Assembly: GCA_023251455.1 (NCBI GenBank)
Contig: JAHEYT010000040.1
Coordinates: forward strand, 32,697 to 96,696
Length of the DNA: 64,000 nucleotides
Origin: Bacteroidota bacterium
GTDB lineage: Bacteria; Bacteroidota; Bacteroidia; Bacteroidales; Prolixibacteraceae
Reading direction: 5' to 3'
A program made the position numbers and the translations under genes. The notes under the pieces were generated by a model. That model did not search any database. It was not told where the DNA came from and saw only the letters and a program-made list of their open reading frames with translations. Within the stretch, counting starts at the first letter, position 1; every line of letters starts with the position of its first letter. Positions 46,321 through 55,230 of the stretch are shown here, piece after piece.

Positions 46321-48546
46321 TTAACGGTTAATATCAAGTTTTTTAAATTTCAATCTAAGGCTGTTACTCACCACCGATACAGAACTCATGGCCATGGCAG
46401 CACCGGCAATCATCGGGTTGAGCATGAATCCGGTGAAAGGGTAGAGCAGTCCGGCAGCAATGGGAATTCCGATGATGTTGTAAATGAATGCCCAGAACAG
46501 GTTCTGCTTGATGGTGCGGATGGTTTGTTTCGACAGTTCGATGGCCGACGAAATCGATTCCAGTCTTGAGGAAACGATGGTCATTTTGGCCACATCCATG
46601 GCAATGTCCGATCCGCTGCCCATGGCAATGCTCACATCGGCCTGCGCCATGGCGTGCGAGTCGTTGATTCCGTCGCCGGCCATCGCCACCACTTTGCCTT
46701 GTTCCTGAAGCTTTTTAATGTACTCTGCTTTATCTTCAGGCAGACAACCGGCTTTGTATATGTCAATTCCGGTTTGTTGGGCGACCGAATGCGCTGTGTG
46801 TTCGTTATCGCCGGTAAGCATATGAATTTCGATGCCACTGTGTTTGAGCTTTTCAATCGCTGCAACCGATGAAGCTTTTATCGGATCGGTAATGGCAATA
46901 ATGGCCAGAATTTGATCTTTTCCGCCAAAGAAAAGAACGGTTTTTGCCTGTTCCTGAAGAGTGTTGGCGGCTTCTTTGTCTTCAGGAGTGAGTTGAATTC
47001 CCGATTCTATCATTAAGCGTTCATTTCCAATGGCATATTTTGATTCCTGAACGGTGGCTAAAACTCCACGACCTGTCTGACTTTCAAATTGTTCGACAGC
47101 TACAGTTTGTACTCCTTCATTTCTCAATGCTCCTGAAATCGCTTCAGCTAGTGGGTGCTCTGATTGAGATTCGATGCTGAATAAAATCGATTTCAGCGCC
47201 TCCGAATCATCGGTTTTCCACAAAAAATCGGTCACTGCGGGTTTTCCTTCAGTAATGGTTCCGGTTTTATCGAGCACCAGAGCGTTTATTTTGTGAGCAA
47301 GTTCCAGTCCGTCGGCATCTTTGATTAAAATGCCCAATTCGGCGCCGCGACCAATCCCCACCATTATAGCTGTTGGAGTGGCCAATCCAAGCGCACAAGG
47401 GCAAGCAATAATCAATACCGATACCATCGTCAGCAAAGCTTGTGGCAAGGCGTTTTCGCCGCCCAATATCATCCATGCGACAAAACTGAGAATAGAAATT
47501 GAGATCACTACCGGAACAAATACCGATGCTACTTTGTCAACCAGTTTCTGAACCGGAGGTTTGCTTCCCTGTGCTTCCTGAACCATCCGGATGATACGGG
47601 CCAGCAGGGTTTCGCTGCCCACTTTCTGCGTTTCCATCACAAAACTGCCTTTCTGATTGATCGTTCCGGCAAAAACAGAATGTCCGGACATTTTTTCAAC
47701 GGGTAAAGGCTCTCCGGTAATCGAACTTTCATCCACAAACGAAGTTCCTTCGAGCAAAATGCCGTCAACCGGAATGCGCTCGCCAGGTTTGACCCTTAGT
47801 TTATTGCCAATCCTGACTACCGAAATGGGCTGAACCGACTCAATCCCAAAGTTTTCAACCAGAGTGACCGTATCCGCCTGCAAGCCCATCAGTTTTTTAA
47901 TGGCTGACGAAGTGTTGGCCTTGGCCCGCTCTTCCAACATTCGTCCCAGAAGGATAAATACAATGATAACTGCCGATGCTTCGAAATACACCGGTGGATG
48001 ACTGTCTCCAAACATCAGGAAATGTGGAAAAACCGTATTGAAAAGGCTGAATGTCCAGGCAATTCCGGTGCTTAATGCCACCAGCGTGTCCATATTGGTT
48101 TTGCCGTGTTTGAGTTGTTTGAATGCGGTGGCAAAAAAGCCTCGTCCGAACCAGAAAACCACCGGAGTTGAGAGCGCCAGCATAATCCAGTTGGCAAAAG
48201 GTAAATCCATCATGAACATGCCGATAATCACAACAGGCAACGTCAGGATGGCTGAAAAAATGGTTTTCCGTTTCAGGATAACTGATTCGTGCTGTTTGAT
48301 TTCCTCCTGAAGGTCAGCTTCGTTTTCGTCGCAGAGGATGTCGAAGCCAATGGATTGAATGGCCGAGCGGAAGGTTGTTGGATTGGTAATTTCAGGATTG
48401 TATTCGACCCAAACACTGGCGGCCGCAAAGTTGATTGATGCACTGATTATTCCTTCCTGACTTTTCAGCATGCTTTCGACGCTGGCCGCGCACGAAGCGC
48501 AACTCATGCCGGTAACCGGAAAATTATTTTTGATTGTTGTTTCCAT
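46321..48546 (-). CDS. copA: Copper-exporting P1B-type ATPase (CopA)
   Basis: A 741-residue heavy-metal ATPase that pumps Cu(I) out of the cytosol. One N-terminal HMA domain has GMSCASC (Cys16, Cys19). The membrane part has the CPC ion site (Cys382-Cys384, in [13 protein letters not shown]), the phosphorylation site Asp426 in DKTGT, HP motif SEHPLAEAI, the nucleotide-binding motif TGDN and the hinge GDGINDS. Conserved N, Y and MS-x-S residues of the last two helices ([21 protein letters not shown]) mark the Cu(I)-specific P1B-1 group. Promoter TAACTTTG lies just upstream. It heads an operon with copZ. Confidence 0.97.
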   Translation of the reverse strand: METTIKNNFPVTGMSCASCAASVESMLKSQEGIISASINFAAASVWVEYNPEITNPTTFRSAIQSIGFDILCDENEADLQEEIKQHESVILKRKTIFSAILTLPVVIIGMFMMDLPFANWIMLALSTPVVFWFGRGFFATAFKQLKHGKTNMDTLVALSTGIAWTFSLFNTVFPHFLMFGDSHPPVYFEASAVIIVFILLGRMLEERAKANTSSAIKKLMGLQADTVTLVENFGIESVQPISVVRIGNKLRVKPGERIPVDGILLEGTSFVDESSITGEPLPVEKMSGHSVFAGTINQKGSFVMETQKVGSETLLARIIRMVQEAQGSKPPVQKLVDKVASVFVPVVISISILSFVAWMILGGENALPQALLTMVSVLIIACPCALGLATPTAIMVGIGRGAELGILIKDADGLELAHKINALVLDKTGTITEGKPAVTDFLWKTDDSEALKSILFSIESQSEHPLAEAISGALRNEGVQTVAVEQFESQTGRGVLATVQESKYAIGNERLMIESGIQLTPEDKEAANTLQEQAKTVLFFGGKDQILAIIAITDPIKASSVAAIEKLKHSGIEIHMLTGDNEHTAHSVAQQTGIDIYKAGCLPEDKAEYIKKLQEQGKVVAMAGDGINDSHAMAQADVSIAMGSGSDIAMDVAKMTIVSSRLESISSAIELSKQTIRTIKQNLFWAFIYNIIGIPIAAGLLYPFTGFMLNPMIAGAAMAMSSVSVVSNSLRLKFKKLDINR

Positions 48547-48562
48547 AACTTTATCTTTTCTG

Positions 48563-48570
48563 CAAAGTTA
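48563..48570 (-). promoter_or_regulatory. -7 box of the copA promoter
   Basis: The minus strand reads TAACTTTG, an exact TAnnTTTG match, 16 bases before the copA start codon. A GC-rich block (CCGGAGACCACCGAAG on the plus strand) directly upstream stands out in this AT-rich gap and may be a regulator site. Confidence 0.55.
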
Positions 48571-48629
48571 AGGGCCGGAGACCACCGAAGTTTTATACAA
48601 TTTCGGGATTAGTTTATAAAATTTACTGA

Positions 48630-49193
48630 TTACACTTTGTCGAGCGGGATGCGCTTGTTGTCTTTGATATGCTTGAAATGCTTTGGAGTAAGCCCGGTGA
48701 TTTTTTTGAACTGCGCCGAAAGAGCAGAAACGCTGCTATACCCCAATTCCCAAGCGATTTGACTCAATGTAAGTTCGTCGTAAACAAGCAACTCTTTCAC
48801 CCGTTCAATTTTCTGGCCGATGATGTATTTTTCGATAGTTGTGCCGGTTACATCCGAAAACAGGTTGCTCAGGTAATTGTAATCCTTGTTCAGTTTCGAT
48901 TCGAGGTATGCCGAATAATTTACCTTGATGTCTGCTTCATTCTTGTAGCGAATCAGTTCAATAACCAACGTTTTGATTTTCTCGATAAGCTGACTTTTCG
49001 AATCGTCAATGAGCTCGAATCCGTAACTGGTAAGCTTTTCGAGCAAAACCGGCAGTTTTTCAGGAGAAACCGGTTCAGTAGTTTCCACTTCGCCCAAAGC
49101 AACATCCATGGGCTGGTAATCCAATTCCTGAAATATCCCTCGCACAGCCATGATGCAGCGCGGACAAACCATATTTTTGATGAAGTATCTCAT
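48630..49193 (-). CDS. AraC-family regulator with N-terminal CxxC (HMA-like) segment
   Basis: A 187-residue regulator. The N-terminal about 65 residues look like a reduced HMA fold with a MVCPRC loop (Cys10, Cys13), where a Cu(I) or other soft metal could bind. The C-terminal AraC domain (about residues 85-180) has the first helix-turn-helix near KYIIGQKIERVKELLVYDELTLSQIAWELGY and the second in SVSALSAQFKKITGLTPKHF. It lies between copA (73 bases downstream of its own stop) and a CDF-like transporter. The arrangement suggests a metal-responsive activator of this island, which is inference from context. Confidence 0.82.
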   Translation of the reverse strand: MRYFIKNMVCPRCIMAVRGIFQELDYQPMDVALGEVETTEPVSPEKLPVLLEKLTSYGFELIDDSKSQLIEKIKTLVIELIRYKNEADIKVNYSAYLESKLNKDYNYLSNLFSDVTGTTIEKYIIGQKIERVKELLVYDELTLSQIAWELGYSSVSALSAQFKKITGLTPKHFKHIKDNKRIPLDKV

Positions 49194-49213
49194 TGGCAGG
49201 CTTTACTCATCCT

Positions 49214-49855
49214 TTAGCTATGACAATGGTCGCAACTGCAGCTTTTTCCTTTCGCTTTCTCAAATGCTTCTTTGCCTTCCGAAACCGAGAACCAGATCAA
49301 TCCGGCAGCCCCAATGACATCGGCATAAGCAAAACCTGTAAATTCATAAATCAGGCTTGAAATGAGCAGAACGACCGACATATAGACGCAAATCTTGGTG
49401 CAGTTGGCATCCGAAATAATGGGGTCGGAATGCAGCTTTTTCCCGGTCGATTTTTTGGCATTCATCAGCCAAACCATCACGGCAATAGAAACTAACGAGA
49501 TAACTACGCCCCAAAAAGTTGTTTCAGGTTTGTGGTTATTTGCGATCGAAGCAATGATCCCAGCCAACAATCCGGCTGAAAGAAGATAAAATGCAGTTCC
49601 TGTTATTTTTAAAGCCTTAATTTCAAACTCACTCTTCGAGCTTGCAGGATTTTGCCTGATACGGCGAATCATCATTGCAATACCAATGCCCGACATGACT
49701 TCGATGAAACTATCGACTCCAAATCCAAACAAGGTCAAAGTCTCGTCTTCGTAACCCAAAAACATGGAGACAATGCCTTCGACGAGGTTGTAATAAATAG
49801 TGAAAAGGCTCAGTAAATAAGCCTTTTTGTATAGTTTTTCTTCAGTAACTTCCAT
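49214..49855 (-). CDS. Cation transporter, CDF-like membrane part
   Basis: A 213-residue integral membrane protein with about six helices. It shows CDF-type features: LVEGIVSMFLGY...TLFGFGVDSFIEVMSGIG near residue 25-60, where Asp is in the position of the metal ligand of helix 2, and SDANCTKICVYMSVVLLIS for helix 5. The cytosolic C-terminal domain of full CDF exporters is missing; instead the protein ends in a short Cys/His tail, CSCDHCHS, which could bind a metal. The gene is about 20 bases upstream of the AraC regulator. It probably moves a divalent or soft metal; the ion is unknown. Confidence 0.78.
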   Translation of the reverse strand: MEVTEEKLYKKAYLLSLFTIYYNLVEGIVSMFLGYEDETLTLFGFGVDSFIEVMSGIGIAMMIRRIRQNPASSKSEFEIKALKITGTAFYLLSAGLLAGIIASIANNHKPETTFWGVVISLVSIAVMVWLMNAKKSTGKKLHSDPIISDANCTKICVYMSVVLLISSLIYEFTGFAYADVIGAAGLIWFSVSEGKEAFEKAKGKSCSCDHCHS

Positions 49856-49912
49856 TAATTCTATATTTTAGAGTATTGCAGTTTTTAGTGCAATAATAGT
49901 AAATAATGTCAG

Positions 49913-50728
49913 TTATCCAAGAGCGACGTCGAGAACCATCATGGTTGCAAAACCCACCATTGCGCCAATTGACGACATATCGGTTTCGTTTCCTGATTGC
50001 GATTCCGGAATGAGTTCTTCAACAACCACGAAAATCATAGCACCAGCGGCGAATGCCAACGCATAGGGAAGGAGCGGGGTGATGAGCAAAACCAGTGCAG
50101 CCCCGATTACGCCTGCAATAGGTTCGACAATTCCTGACATTTGTCCGTACATAAAGGACTTGAACCGGGAAAGACCTTCGCGGCGCAGAGGAATAGAAAC
50201 CGCAGCTCCTTCAGGAAAATTCTGCAATCCAATACCAATGGCTAAAGCAACGGCTCCAGCCAAAACACCTGCATCCGGATTGTGGGCCAGAGCGCCAAAG
50301 GCAACACCCACAGCTAAACCTTCAGGAATATTGTGCAGGGTGATTGCCAAAACAAGTAATACACTACGTTGCCACGATGTTTTTATTCCTTCGGCTTTGT
50401 CAATCGAAAGGCCTTGATGTAAATGCGGTAATATTTTATCTATCAGCAACAAAAAGGCGCCTCCCGACAGAAATCCAACCAATGCCGGAACCCATGGGAT
50501 TGAACCATTTTCCTCAGCCATTTCAATTGCCGGTTTCAGCAATGACCAGAAACTGGCGGCAATCATAACCCCGGCAGCAAAGCCAAGCATTGCATTGAGA
50601 ACCTTTTTGTTGATGGTTTTAAAGAAAAATACCAATGATGCTCCCAAAGCTGTTACTCCCCAGGTAAAAAGTGTAGCAAAAAGTGCTAATAATATGGGGT
50701 TATATTTAAGTAAATCATTTAGTTCCAT
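49913..50728 (-). CDS. ZIP-family metal transporter
   Basis: A 271-residue transporter with about eight helices and the ZIP signature pairs: [11 protein letters not shown] (helix 4) and [14 protein letters not shown] (helix 5), which form the binuclear metal site, plus a short His-containing loop (HLHQGLS). ZIP proteins generally import Zn2+ or other divalent metals. In this copper/heavy metal island it would balance export by the CDF-like gene next door. The first residues ([11 protein letters not shown]) and length are normal for GufA-type ZIPs. Confidence 0.9.
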   Translation of the reverse strand: MELNDLLKYNPILLALFATLFTWGVTALGASLVFFFKTINKKVLNAMLGFAAGVMIAASFWSLLKPAIEMAEENGSIPWVPALVGFLSGGAFLLLIDKILPHLHQGLSIDKAEGIKTSWQRSVLLVLAITLHNIPEGLAVGVAFGALAHNPDAGVLAGAVALAIGIGLQNFPEGAAVSIPLRREGLSRFKSFMYGQMSGIVEPIAGVIGAALVLLITPLLPYALAFAAGAMIFVVVEELIPESQSGNETDMSSIGAMVGFATMMVLDVALG

Positions 50729-50789
50729 TTTTCATGTACTTGTCAGTTAACGACCTAAAAGTCGAATAAAGATTCCCATCGTTATGAGA

Positions 50790-51206
50790 TTAGACCAAAC
50801 CGAACGATTCGACACCACTATGCAACGACTCAATAGCCTTTTCCAGCTTTCCTTTAACCTCTTCGGCAAGTTTGGCCAGCTTAGGATTTTCAATGGCCAT
50901 CATTGAAGCGATGGGATCAACGGCTGCCACTTCAATTACATTTTTACGCAATTCCTGAACAACCACATTACACGGGAGCATCGTCCCGATTTTGTCTTCA
51001 CTCTGCAGTGCTTTGTAGGCGTAGGCTGGGTTGCATGCGCCCAAAATGGTATATCGCCTGAAATCGACATCCAGTTTTTCCTTGAATTTATCATGAATAT
51101 TAATTTCGGATAACACTCCAAAGCCCTGAATGGCCAATGCCTCTTTAACTTCGTCGATAGCCTGTTCAAACGTGGCGTCAATCTTTTTGCTGATGTAGTA
51201 CTTCAT
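50790..51206 (-). CDS. DUF302 domain-containing protein
   Basis: A 138-residue protein with the DUF302 fold: VLSEINIHDKFKEKLDVDFRRYTILGACNP near residues 35-65, then LPCNVVVQEL and VAAVDPIASM. The family is often found next to copper and other metal-resistance genes and is of unknown biochemistry. No signal peptide is seen. The single Cys in LGACNP and the second in LPCNV are the only cysteines. The gene stands between the ZIP transporter and the secreted HMA protein. Confidence 0.88.
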   Translation of the reverse strand: MKYYISKKIDATFEQAIDEVKEALAIQGFGVLSEINIHDKFKEKLDVDFRRYTILGACNPAYAYKALQSEDKIGTMLPCNVVVQELRKNVIEVAAVDPIASMMAIENPKLAKLAEEVKGKLEKAIESLHSGVESFGLV

Positions 51207-51360
51207 GGTTTTAAGTTTTAATTGTGTATTCCTTTGTTGGGTTTTTATCCAAAAAGTTTATGCGTCAGATGATTATTATTTCCATTATAAACAACACTCC
51301 GGAAGTTCTGTTTAAATTATCTACTGAAAATTATGGATGGTTCCGATTTATCGTTGGCGT

Positions 51361-51400
51361 TTAAACAAACTGATCCGATGATTTCAAACCACCGGATCAG
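51361..51400 (-). terminator. terminator after the HMA protein gene
   Basis: CTGATCCG (51370-51377) pairs with CGGATCAG (51393-51400); on the minus strand TTTGTTTAAA follows. The same GATCCG core occurs in the terminator at 52084-52120. Confidence 0.65.
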
Positions 51401-51433
51401 CCAAATACTAGATGTTTTCAATCGGATCTTTCC

Positions 51434-51823
51434 TTATTTTATTGGATCCAACTTCATTTTTTCAACCTCTTTTGTTTCTGATTTGGCTCGTTCATATTTA
51501 CAACAACCAGATACCTTGTTGTAGGCTTCATCAGTAGCATGGTGCATATCAGTGTCGTGACCAACTTTTGCAATAGCCTCCTGAACTTTATGTACATCGG
51601 TTTTTGAATCATCAAAAGTTAATGCAATCATTTTAGTCTCTACGTTCCAATCAGCTACTGATACTCCATCAACCGACTTGGCCGCTTTTTCGATACGTGC
51701 TTTACACATTTCGCAGTTTCCATATACTTTGAAACTTTCTGTTTTATTTGCAGCAAAAACTGCTATTGCCCCAAACATAAAAAGGGCAACGATACTTAGA
51801 ACTTTTGTTTTCATTGTTTTCAT
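51434..51823 (-). CDS. Secreted heavy-metal-associated (HMA) protein
   Basis: A 129-residue exported protein with a signal peptide (about residues 1-25). One HMA domain has NCEMCKARIEKAAKSV (Cys37, Cys40). After it comes the tail TDEAYNKVSGCCKYERAK, with an adjacent CC pair at about residues 107-108. The protein probably binds copper or a related soft metal in the periplasm. Its tail closely resembles those of the HMA protein at 59176-59568 and the C-terminal domain of CusB at 52138-53724. It precedes DUF302 and lies upstream of the CusB gene in the same strand, though a terminator lies between. Confidence 0.88.
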   Translation of the reverse strand: MKTMKTKVLSIVALFMFGAIAVFAANKTESFKVYGNCEMCKARIEKAAKSVDGVSVADWNVETKMIALTFDDSKTDVHKVQEAIAKVGHDTDMHHATDEAYNKVSGCCKYERAKSETKEVEKMKLDPIK

Positions 51824-52137
51824 TTTTTTTATAATTGATATTTTAATTAGATCTTTCGATCCAAGGAATACGCCAAAATACTATGTAGATGACGTTGTTT
51901 GCTTTTTACATTAAAGCATCAGTGATTTCTGACAACAAGCTAAAAACTTATTGAATCTGCAGATAATAGCTGACAAAGGTGGCCCTCCTGAGTACGGGAA
52001 ATGTTACACAATTTTTAAATATATTTATACAATTCTTAGATCTAATTTACAGTAGTTGGTGCTTTTAATCCGACTTAAAACTAAAATGATCCGATAAACA
52101 TGAAGGTTATCGGATCATTTCGCTAAAGGATAATCTA
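51824..52137. other. 314-base gap without a gene
   Basis: An AT-rich intergenic stretch between the CusB and HMA genes. Apart from the cusB terminator (52084-52120) it holds no open frame of note. No clear TAnnTTTG promoter for the HMA gene was found on the minus strand. Confidence 0.6.
52084..52120 (-). terminator. terminator after the CusB gene
   Basis: A 14-bp stem, AAATGATCCGATAA (52084-52097) with TTATCGGATCATTT (52107-52120), closes a nine-base loop. On the minus strand it is followed by TAGTTTTAAG. Confidence 0.85.
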
Positions 52138-53724
52138 TTATTTTCGGTACAGGCAGCACTCCGGAAGTTCATTGTAAACGTTGTCCGGAGCTTTGAATTT
52201 TTCGGTGTCGTGGCCAGCTTTGGCTATGACTTTCTGAATATTATCAACATTGGTTTTACCGCCATCAAAATTTAGATGCAGCAGTTTGGTTTCGCTGCTC
52301 CATTCGGCAGAAGCAACACCTGAAACTGATTTAGCAGCAGTTTCAATCCGTTCTTTGCACATCTCGCAGTTTCCTGAAACCTTGAATTGCGCGTGGTCGG
52401 ATGCTCCGGCAGATTGGTCGGAACTCATTTCTCCATGATTGTGTCCGGTTGATGCCACATTCCCTTCCTGATTCATCATGCTTGGTTTACCTTCCAACTG
52501 GGCTGCGGCATCCACACTGAATGCTCCCTGCGTAACGATTTCTTCGCCATCTGATAAGCCTTCGGTAATCACGTAACTTTCGCCTAGTTTTGGGCCTAAT
52601 TCAATCTCGCGAAGATGGAAAATAGCTTCGTCTCCTGCTTGTTTCACGTAAACGACAGAGCGTTTGCCTGTCCAAAGCACAGCAGAGGCCGGAATAACCA
52701 ATTTATCCTTGTACTCGGCAAGATTCGATTTTACGATTCCGGTGGCGAACATTTCAGGTTTCAGCTTTCCGCCCGGATTACCGATTTCAACCCGAACTTT
52801 AGCCACACGGTTCACCGGATCAATCACCGGATCGATGAATTTTACTTTTCCGGAGAACGGTGTGCCGGGCAATGCCTGAATGGTAAAATCAATCTGATCG
52901 CCGTTTTTCAGGAATGGAAGATCGCTTTCGTAGGCATCAAACAAGATCCAAACTCGCGACAGATCGGAAACTTCGAAAAGCACCGATCCTTGGCTCACAT
53001 AATCACCCATGTTGATGCGACGAGCTGTAACAATACCTGAAGTAGTCGCCTCTATGTCGATGTTTGGTTGGATATTATGCGAATTTTCAATTGCCAAGAT
53101 CTGTCCATCAGAAAGTTTCCACTGACGCAGTTTTTCTTTGGCTGCCTCATAAATTTCTGGCTGCGACTGTTTCGTTTTGGAGGCTTCGAGCAGCTCCTGT
53201 TGGGCAGTCACCAGTTCGGGCGAATAGATCGCCGCCAGCTTTTGTCCTTTGCGCACGGGCTCGCCGGTGAAATTGACCAGCAGTTTTTCAACCCTTCCGG
53301 AGATATGTGCTACTTGGTTTTGCAGCAAACGTTCATCGGCCTGCACTTTTCCGTATAGGCGCACTTCTTTTTCAGGATTCTGGCGCGAAACAACCGAGGT
53401 TTGCACATTGGCCAACTGAGCCGCTTCTTTGGTCAGATGAATGGCCATCGCGTCTGATTGTGGTGAACTTCCGGAGTTGAGCAGAATGAGATCCATTGCG
53501 CAAATCGGGCACTTGCCGGGTTCTTCCATCCTGATATTGGGATGCATCGAGCAGGTCCAGACCTCAGCCTTTCCTGCTTCTGCCGCATGATTGTGTTCCT
53601 CGGTAGCATGATTATGGCCTTCTTCCGCCTTTTCCGGAGAATGAAAAACCACCCAGCCGATGAAAAGTCCGATGACGACAAATAATCCGCCGCGGACATA
53701 TTGATTTGAAAGTAATTTATTCAT
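52138..53724 (-). CDS. CusB-type efflux adaptor with N-terminal metal-binding and C-terminal HMA domains
   Basis: A 528-residue periplasmic adaptor of an RND heavy-metal exporter. An N-terminal anchor (about residues 11-27) is followed by a His-rich linker and a heavy-metal-binding domain (54-80) with TCSMHP and KCPICAMDL (Cys58, Cys72, Cys75). The membrane-fusion core has the barrel-sandwich domain around about 125-265 and the beta-barrel after it. Unusually, an HMA domain is attached at the C-terminus (about residues 445-528), with GNCEMC (Cys453, Cys456) and a terminal ECCLYRK. It would scoop up copper and pass it to CusA. It lies 24 bases downstream of a TolC gene in the cusA-tolC-cusB order. 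Confidence 0.93.
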   Translation of the reverse strand: MNKLLSNQYVRGGLFVVIGLFIGWVVFHSPEKAEEGHNHATEEHNHAAEAGKAEVWTCSMHPNIRMEEPGKCPICAMDLILLNSGSSPQSDAMAIHLTKEAAQLANVQTSVVSRQNPEKEVRLYGKVQADERLLQNQVAHISGRVEKLLVNFTGEPVRKGQKLAAIYSPELVTAQQELLEASKTKQSQPEIYEAAKEKLRQWKLSDGQILAIENSHNIQPNIDIEATTSGIVTARRINMGDYVSQGSVLFEVSDLSRVWILFDAYESDLPFLKNGDQIDFTIQALPGTPFSGKVKFIDPVIDPVNRVAKVRVEIGNPGGKLKPEMFATGIVKSNLAEYKDKLVIPASAVLWTGKRSVVYVKQAGDEAIFHLREIELGPKLGESYVITEGLSDGEEIVTQGAFSVDAAAQLEGKPSMMNQEGNVASTGHNHGEMSSDQSAGASDHAQFKVSGNCEMCKERIETAAKSVSGVASAEWSSETKLLHLNFDGGKTNVDNIQKVIAKAGHDTEKFKAPDNVYNELPECCLYRK

Positions 53725-53748
53725 GATTTGTCAATTTTATTGTGGTTG

Positions 53749-55149
53749 TTAACAAGCCATCAGGCGTTTGATCCAGGCAATGGCCGTATTGTTATCCGAA
53801 ATCGCTTCAATCTGTTTCGTTTCATAATCGAGCGTTTGCTGACGGATGCGAAGCAAATCGGTCAATCCGGCGCCTGATGATGAGAAACTTTTCATCAGAA
53901 TGTTGAGCGATTTATTGGCCAAATCTGCCTGATTTTGGTAAAGTTTCATTCGTCGCCGGGCATCCTGATAAAGCTGAATAGCCTCGTAATATTCGGTTTG
54001 AAGCGCATTGGCTGCAGCCTGATAACCCTGCTGTGTCGCCACTTTCTGAAGCCTGACTTCCTCCTGCATGGCTTTGTACTTTTTCCGGTAAATGGGCAAA
54101 GTAAGCGTCACCATGGGCATAATCATGTCAACGCCGTTCATATCGGGAGCCATAGCTTCCGGATTTTTTTTGATCAGCGAATAATTTAAACCCAAACCAA
54201 TCATCGGGTAACCCATTTTTGTCACCATCTGCTGGCGGGCGTCAAGCGATTGCTGTTCGTATTCGAGCATTCCCAGCATCGGACTATGCAACAGCATACT
54301 GTCGGAAATGGTTTCCATAGAAAAATTCAGCGAGTCTGTAATTAGCTTTTCAGTCAGTTGCACAGGTGTTTGCGGCTTCCTGTTCAAGTAACTATTGAAT
54401 CGTGCTGAAATGGTTTGCAACTGATCTTTCTGCAATGAAATGCTGTTTTCGAGTTCGGCAATTTCCATCTGGATGCGATACAAATCTGCTAACCCTGAAC
54501 CTCCGGTTGAACCCATTGGGCTCGATGGCATTGCTTCCGGAGTAGAATTCGGAGAATTTCCGGCATTTCCACCACCCATTGCATTCATTCCTGACGAACC
54601 GGATGCTGCTGTTTGCTGATTTCCTCCGGAAGTTGAGGGGCCTGAAGATGAACCTCCACCGATCGAAGCAGCTTTAAACTTTACCAGCGAAAGCCGCTCA
54701 AGTGAATGTAAAATTTCAAGGTTTTTTTCGGAAATCAGGATGGATTGCTGGACTTTTTGCAGTTCGTTCCAGCTTTGCTGCACATCAAAATAAACCTGCA
54801 ATTTGGCTTCGCGAAACGATTCGAATTTGGCTTTGGCCATCAGGCTCATTTCGTCTTTGGCATTTTTAAGTACACCAAACCACGGAAACATCTGCATCAG
54901 ACGGATGTCGGCAACCTGTTTGCCGCCAACCAGTTCCATCGGACTCAGGAAAATGCCGGTGCTCAGCTCCGGATCGGGCAAACTGCCCACCTGCGGAACT
55001 TTTTGCAGCGAGGTTTCGTATTCGGCCAGCTTCTGCAAAACCGTCGGGTTGTTTTTCGCTGCCAGTTCAAGATAATATGTCAGCGAATCCTGCGAATAAG
55101 CGGAAAAGCCGAGTGTGATTATGCTGGCAAGTATGATTAATTTTTTCAT
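53749..55149 (-). CDS. TolC-family outer membrane factor with a low-complexity insertion
   Basis: A 466-residue outer-membrane efflux protein from the ATG at 55149 (MKKLIILAS...), the first codon with a signal peptide (about residues 1-19). Two TolC repeats contain long coiled coils that make the periplasmic barrel. An insertion of about 60 residues rich in Gly, Ser, Asn and Met (around 54510-54662) sits at the equatorial level of the first repeat and is absent from ordinary relatives. The gene is between cusA and cusB; together they would make a copper/silver efflux pump. The upstream in-frame ATG at 55188 would add 13 residues ahead of the signal and is rejected. Confidence 0.9.
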   Translation of the reverse strand: MKKLIILASIITLGFSAYSQDSLTYYLELAAKNNPTVLQKLAEYETSLQKVPQVGSLPDPELSTGIFLSPMELVGGKQVADIRLMQMFPWFGVLKNAKDEMSLMAKAKFESFREAKLQVYFDVQQSWNELQKVQQSILISEKNLEILHSLERLSLVKFKAASIGGGSSSGPSTSGGNQQTAASGSSGMNAMGGGNAGNSPNSTPEAMPSSPMGSTGGSGLADLYRIQMEIAELENSISLQKDQLQTISARFNSYLNRKPQTPVQLTEKLITDSLNFSMETISDSMLLHSPMLGMLEYEQQSLDARQQMVTKMGYPMIGLGLNYSLIKKNPEAMAPDMNGVDMIMPMVTLTLPIYRKKYKAMQEEVRLQKVATQQGYQAAANALQTEYYEAIQLYQDARRRMKLYQNQADLANKSLNILMKSFSSSGAGLTDLLRIRQQTLDYETKQIEAISDNNTAIAWIKRLMAC

Positions 55150-55164
55150 TTGTCTAATTTTTTG

Positions 55165-55230
55165 AACCACAATAGGCACATAGAACACATAGTTTTAATT
55201 TTTCTATGTGAACTATGTGTCTATGTGGTT
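55165..55230. repeat. palindromic intergenic repeat at the cusA-tolC junction
   Basis: The inverted repeat has a left arm beginning AACCAC (about 55165) with three CACATAG-type words and a right arm ending GTGGTT (55230) with ATGTG words. It is an imperfect palindrome of about 66 bases. Its right end includes the stop codon and last codons of cusA. Such fully or partly palindromic short elements are frequent between genes in Bacteroidota and may act as mRNA 3'-end structures. Confidence 0.7.
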
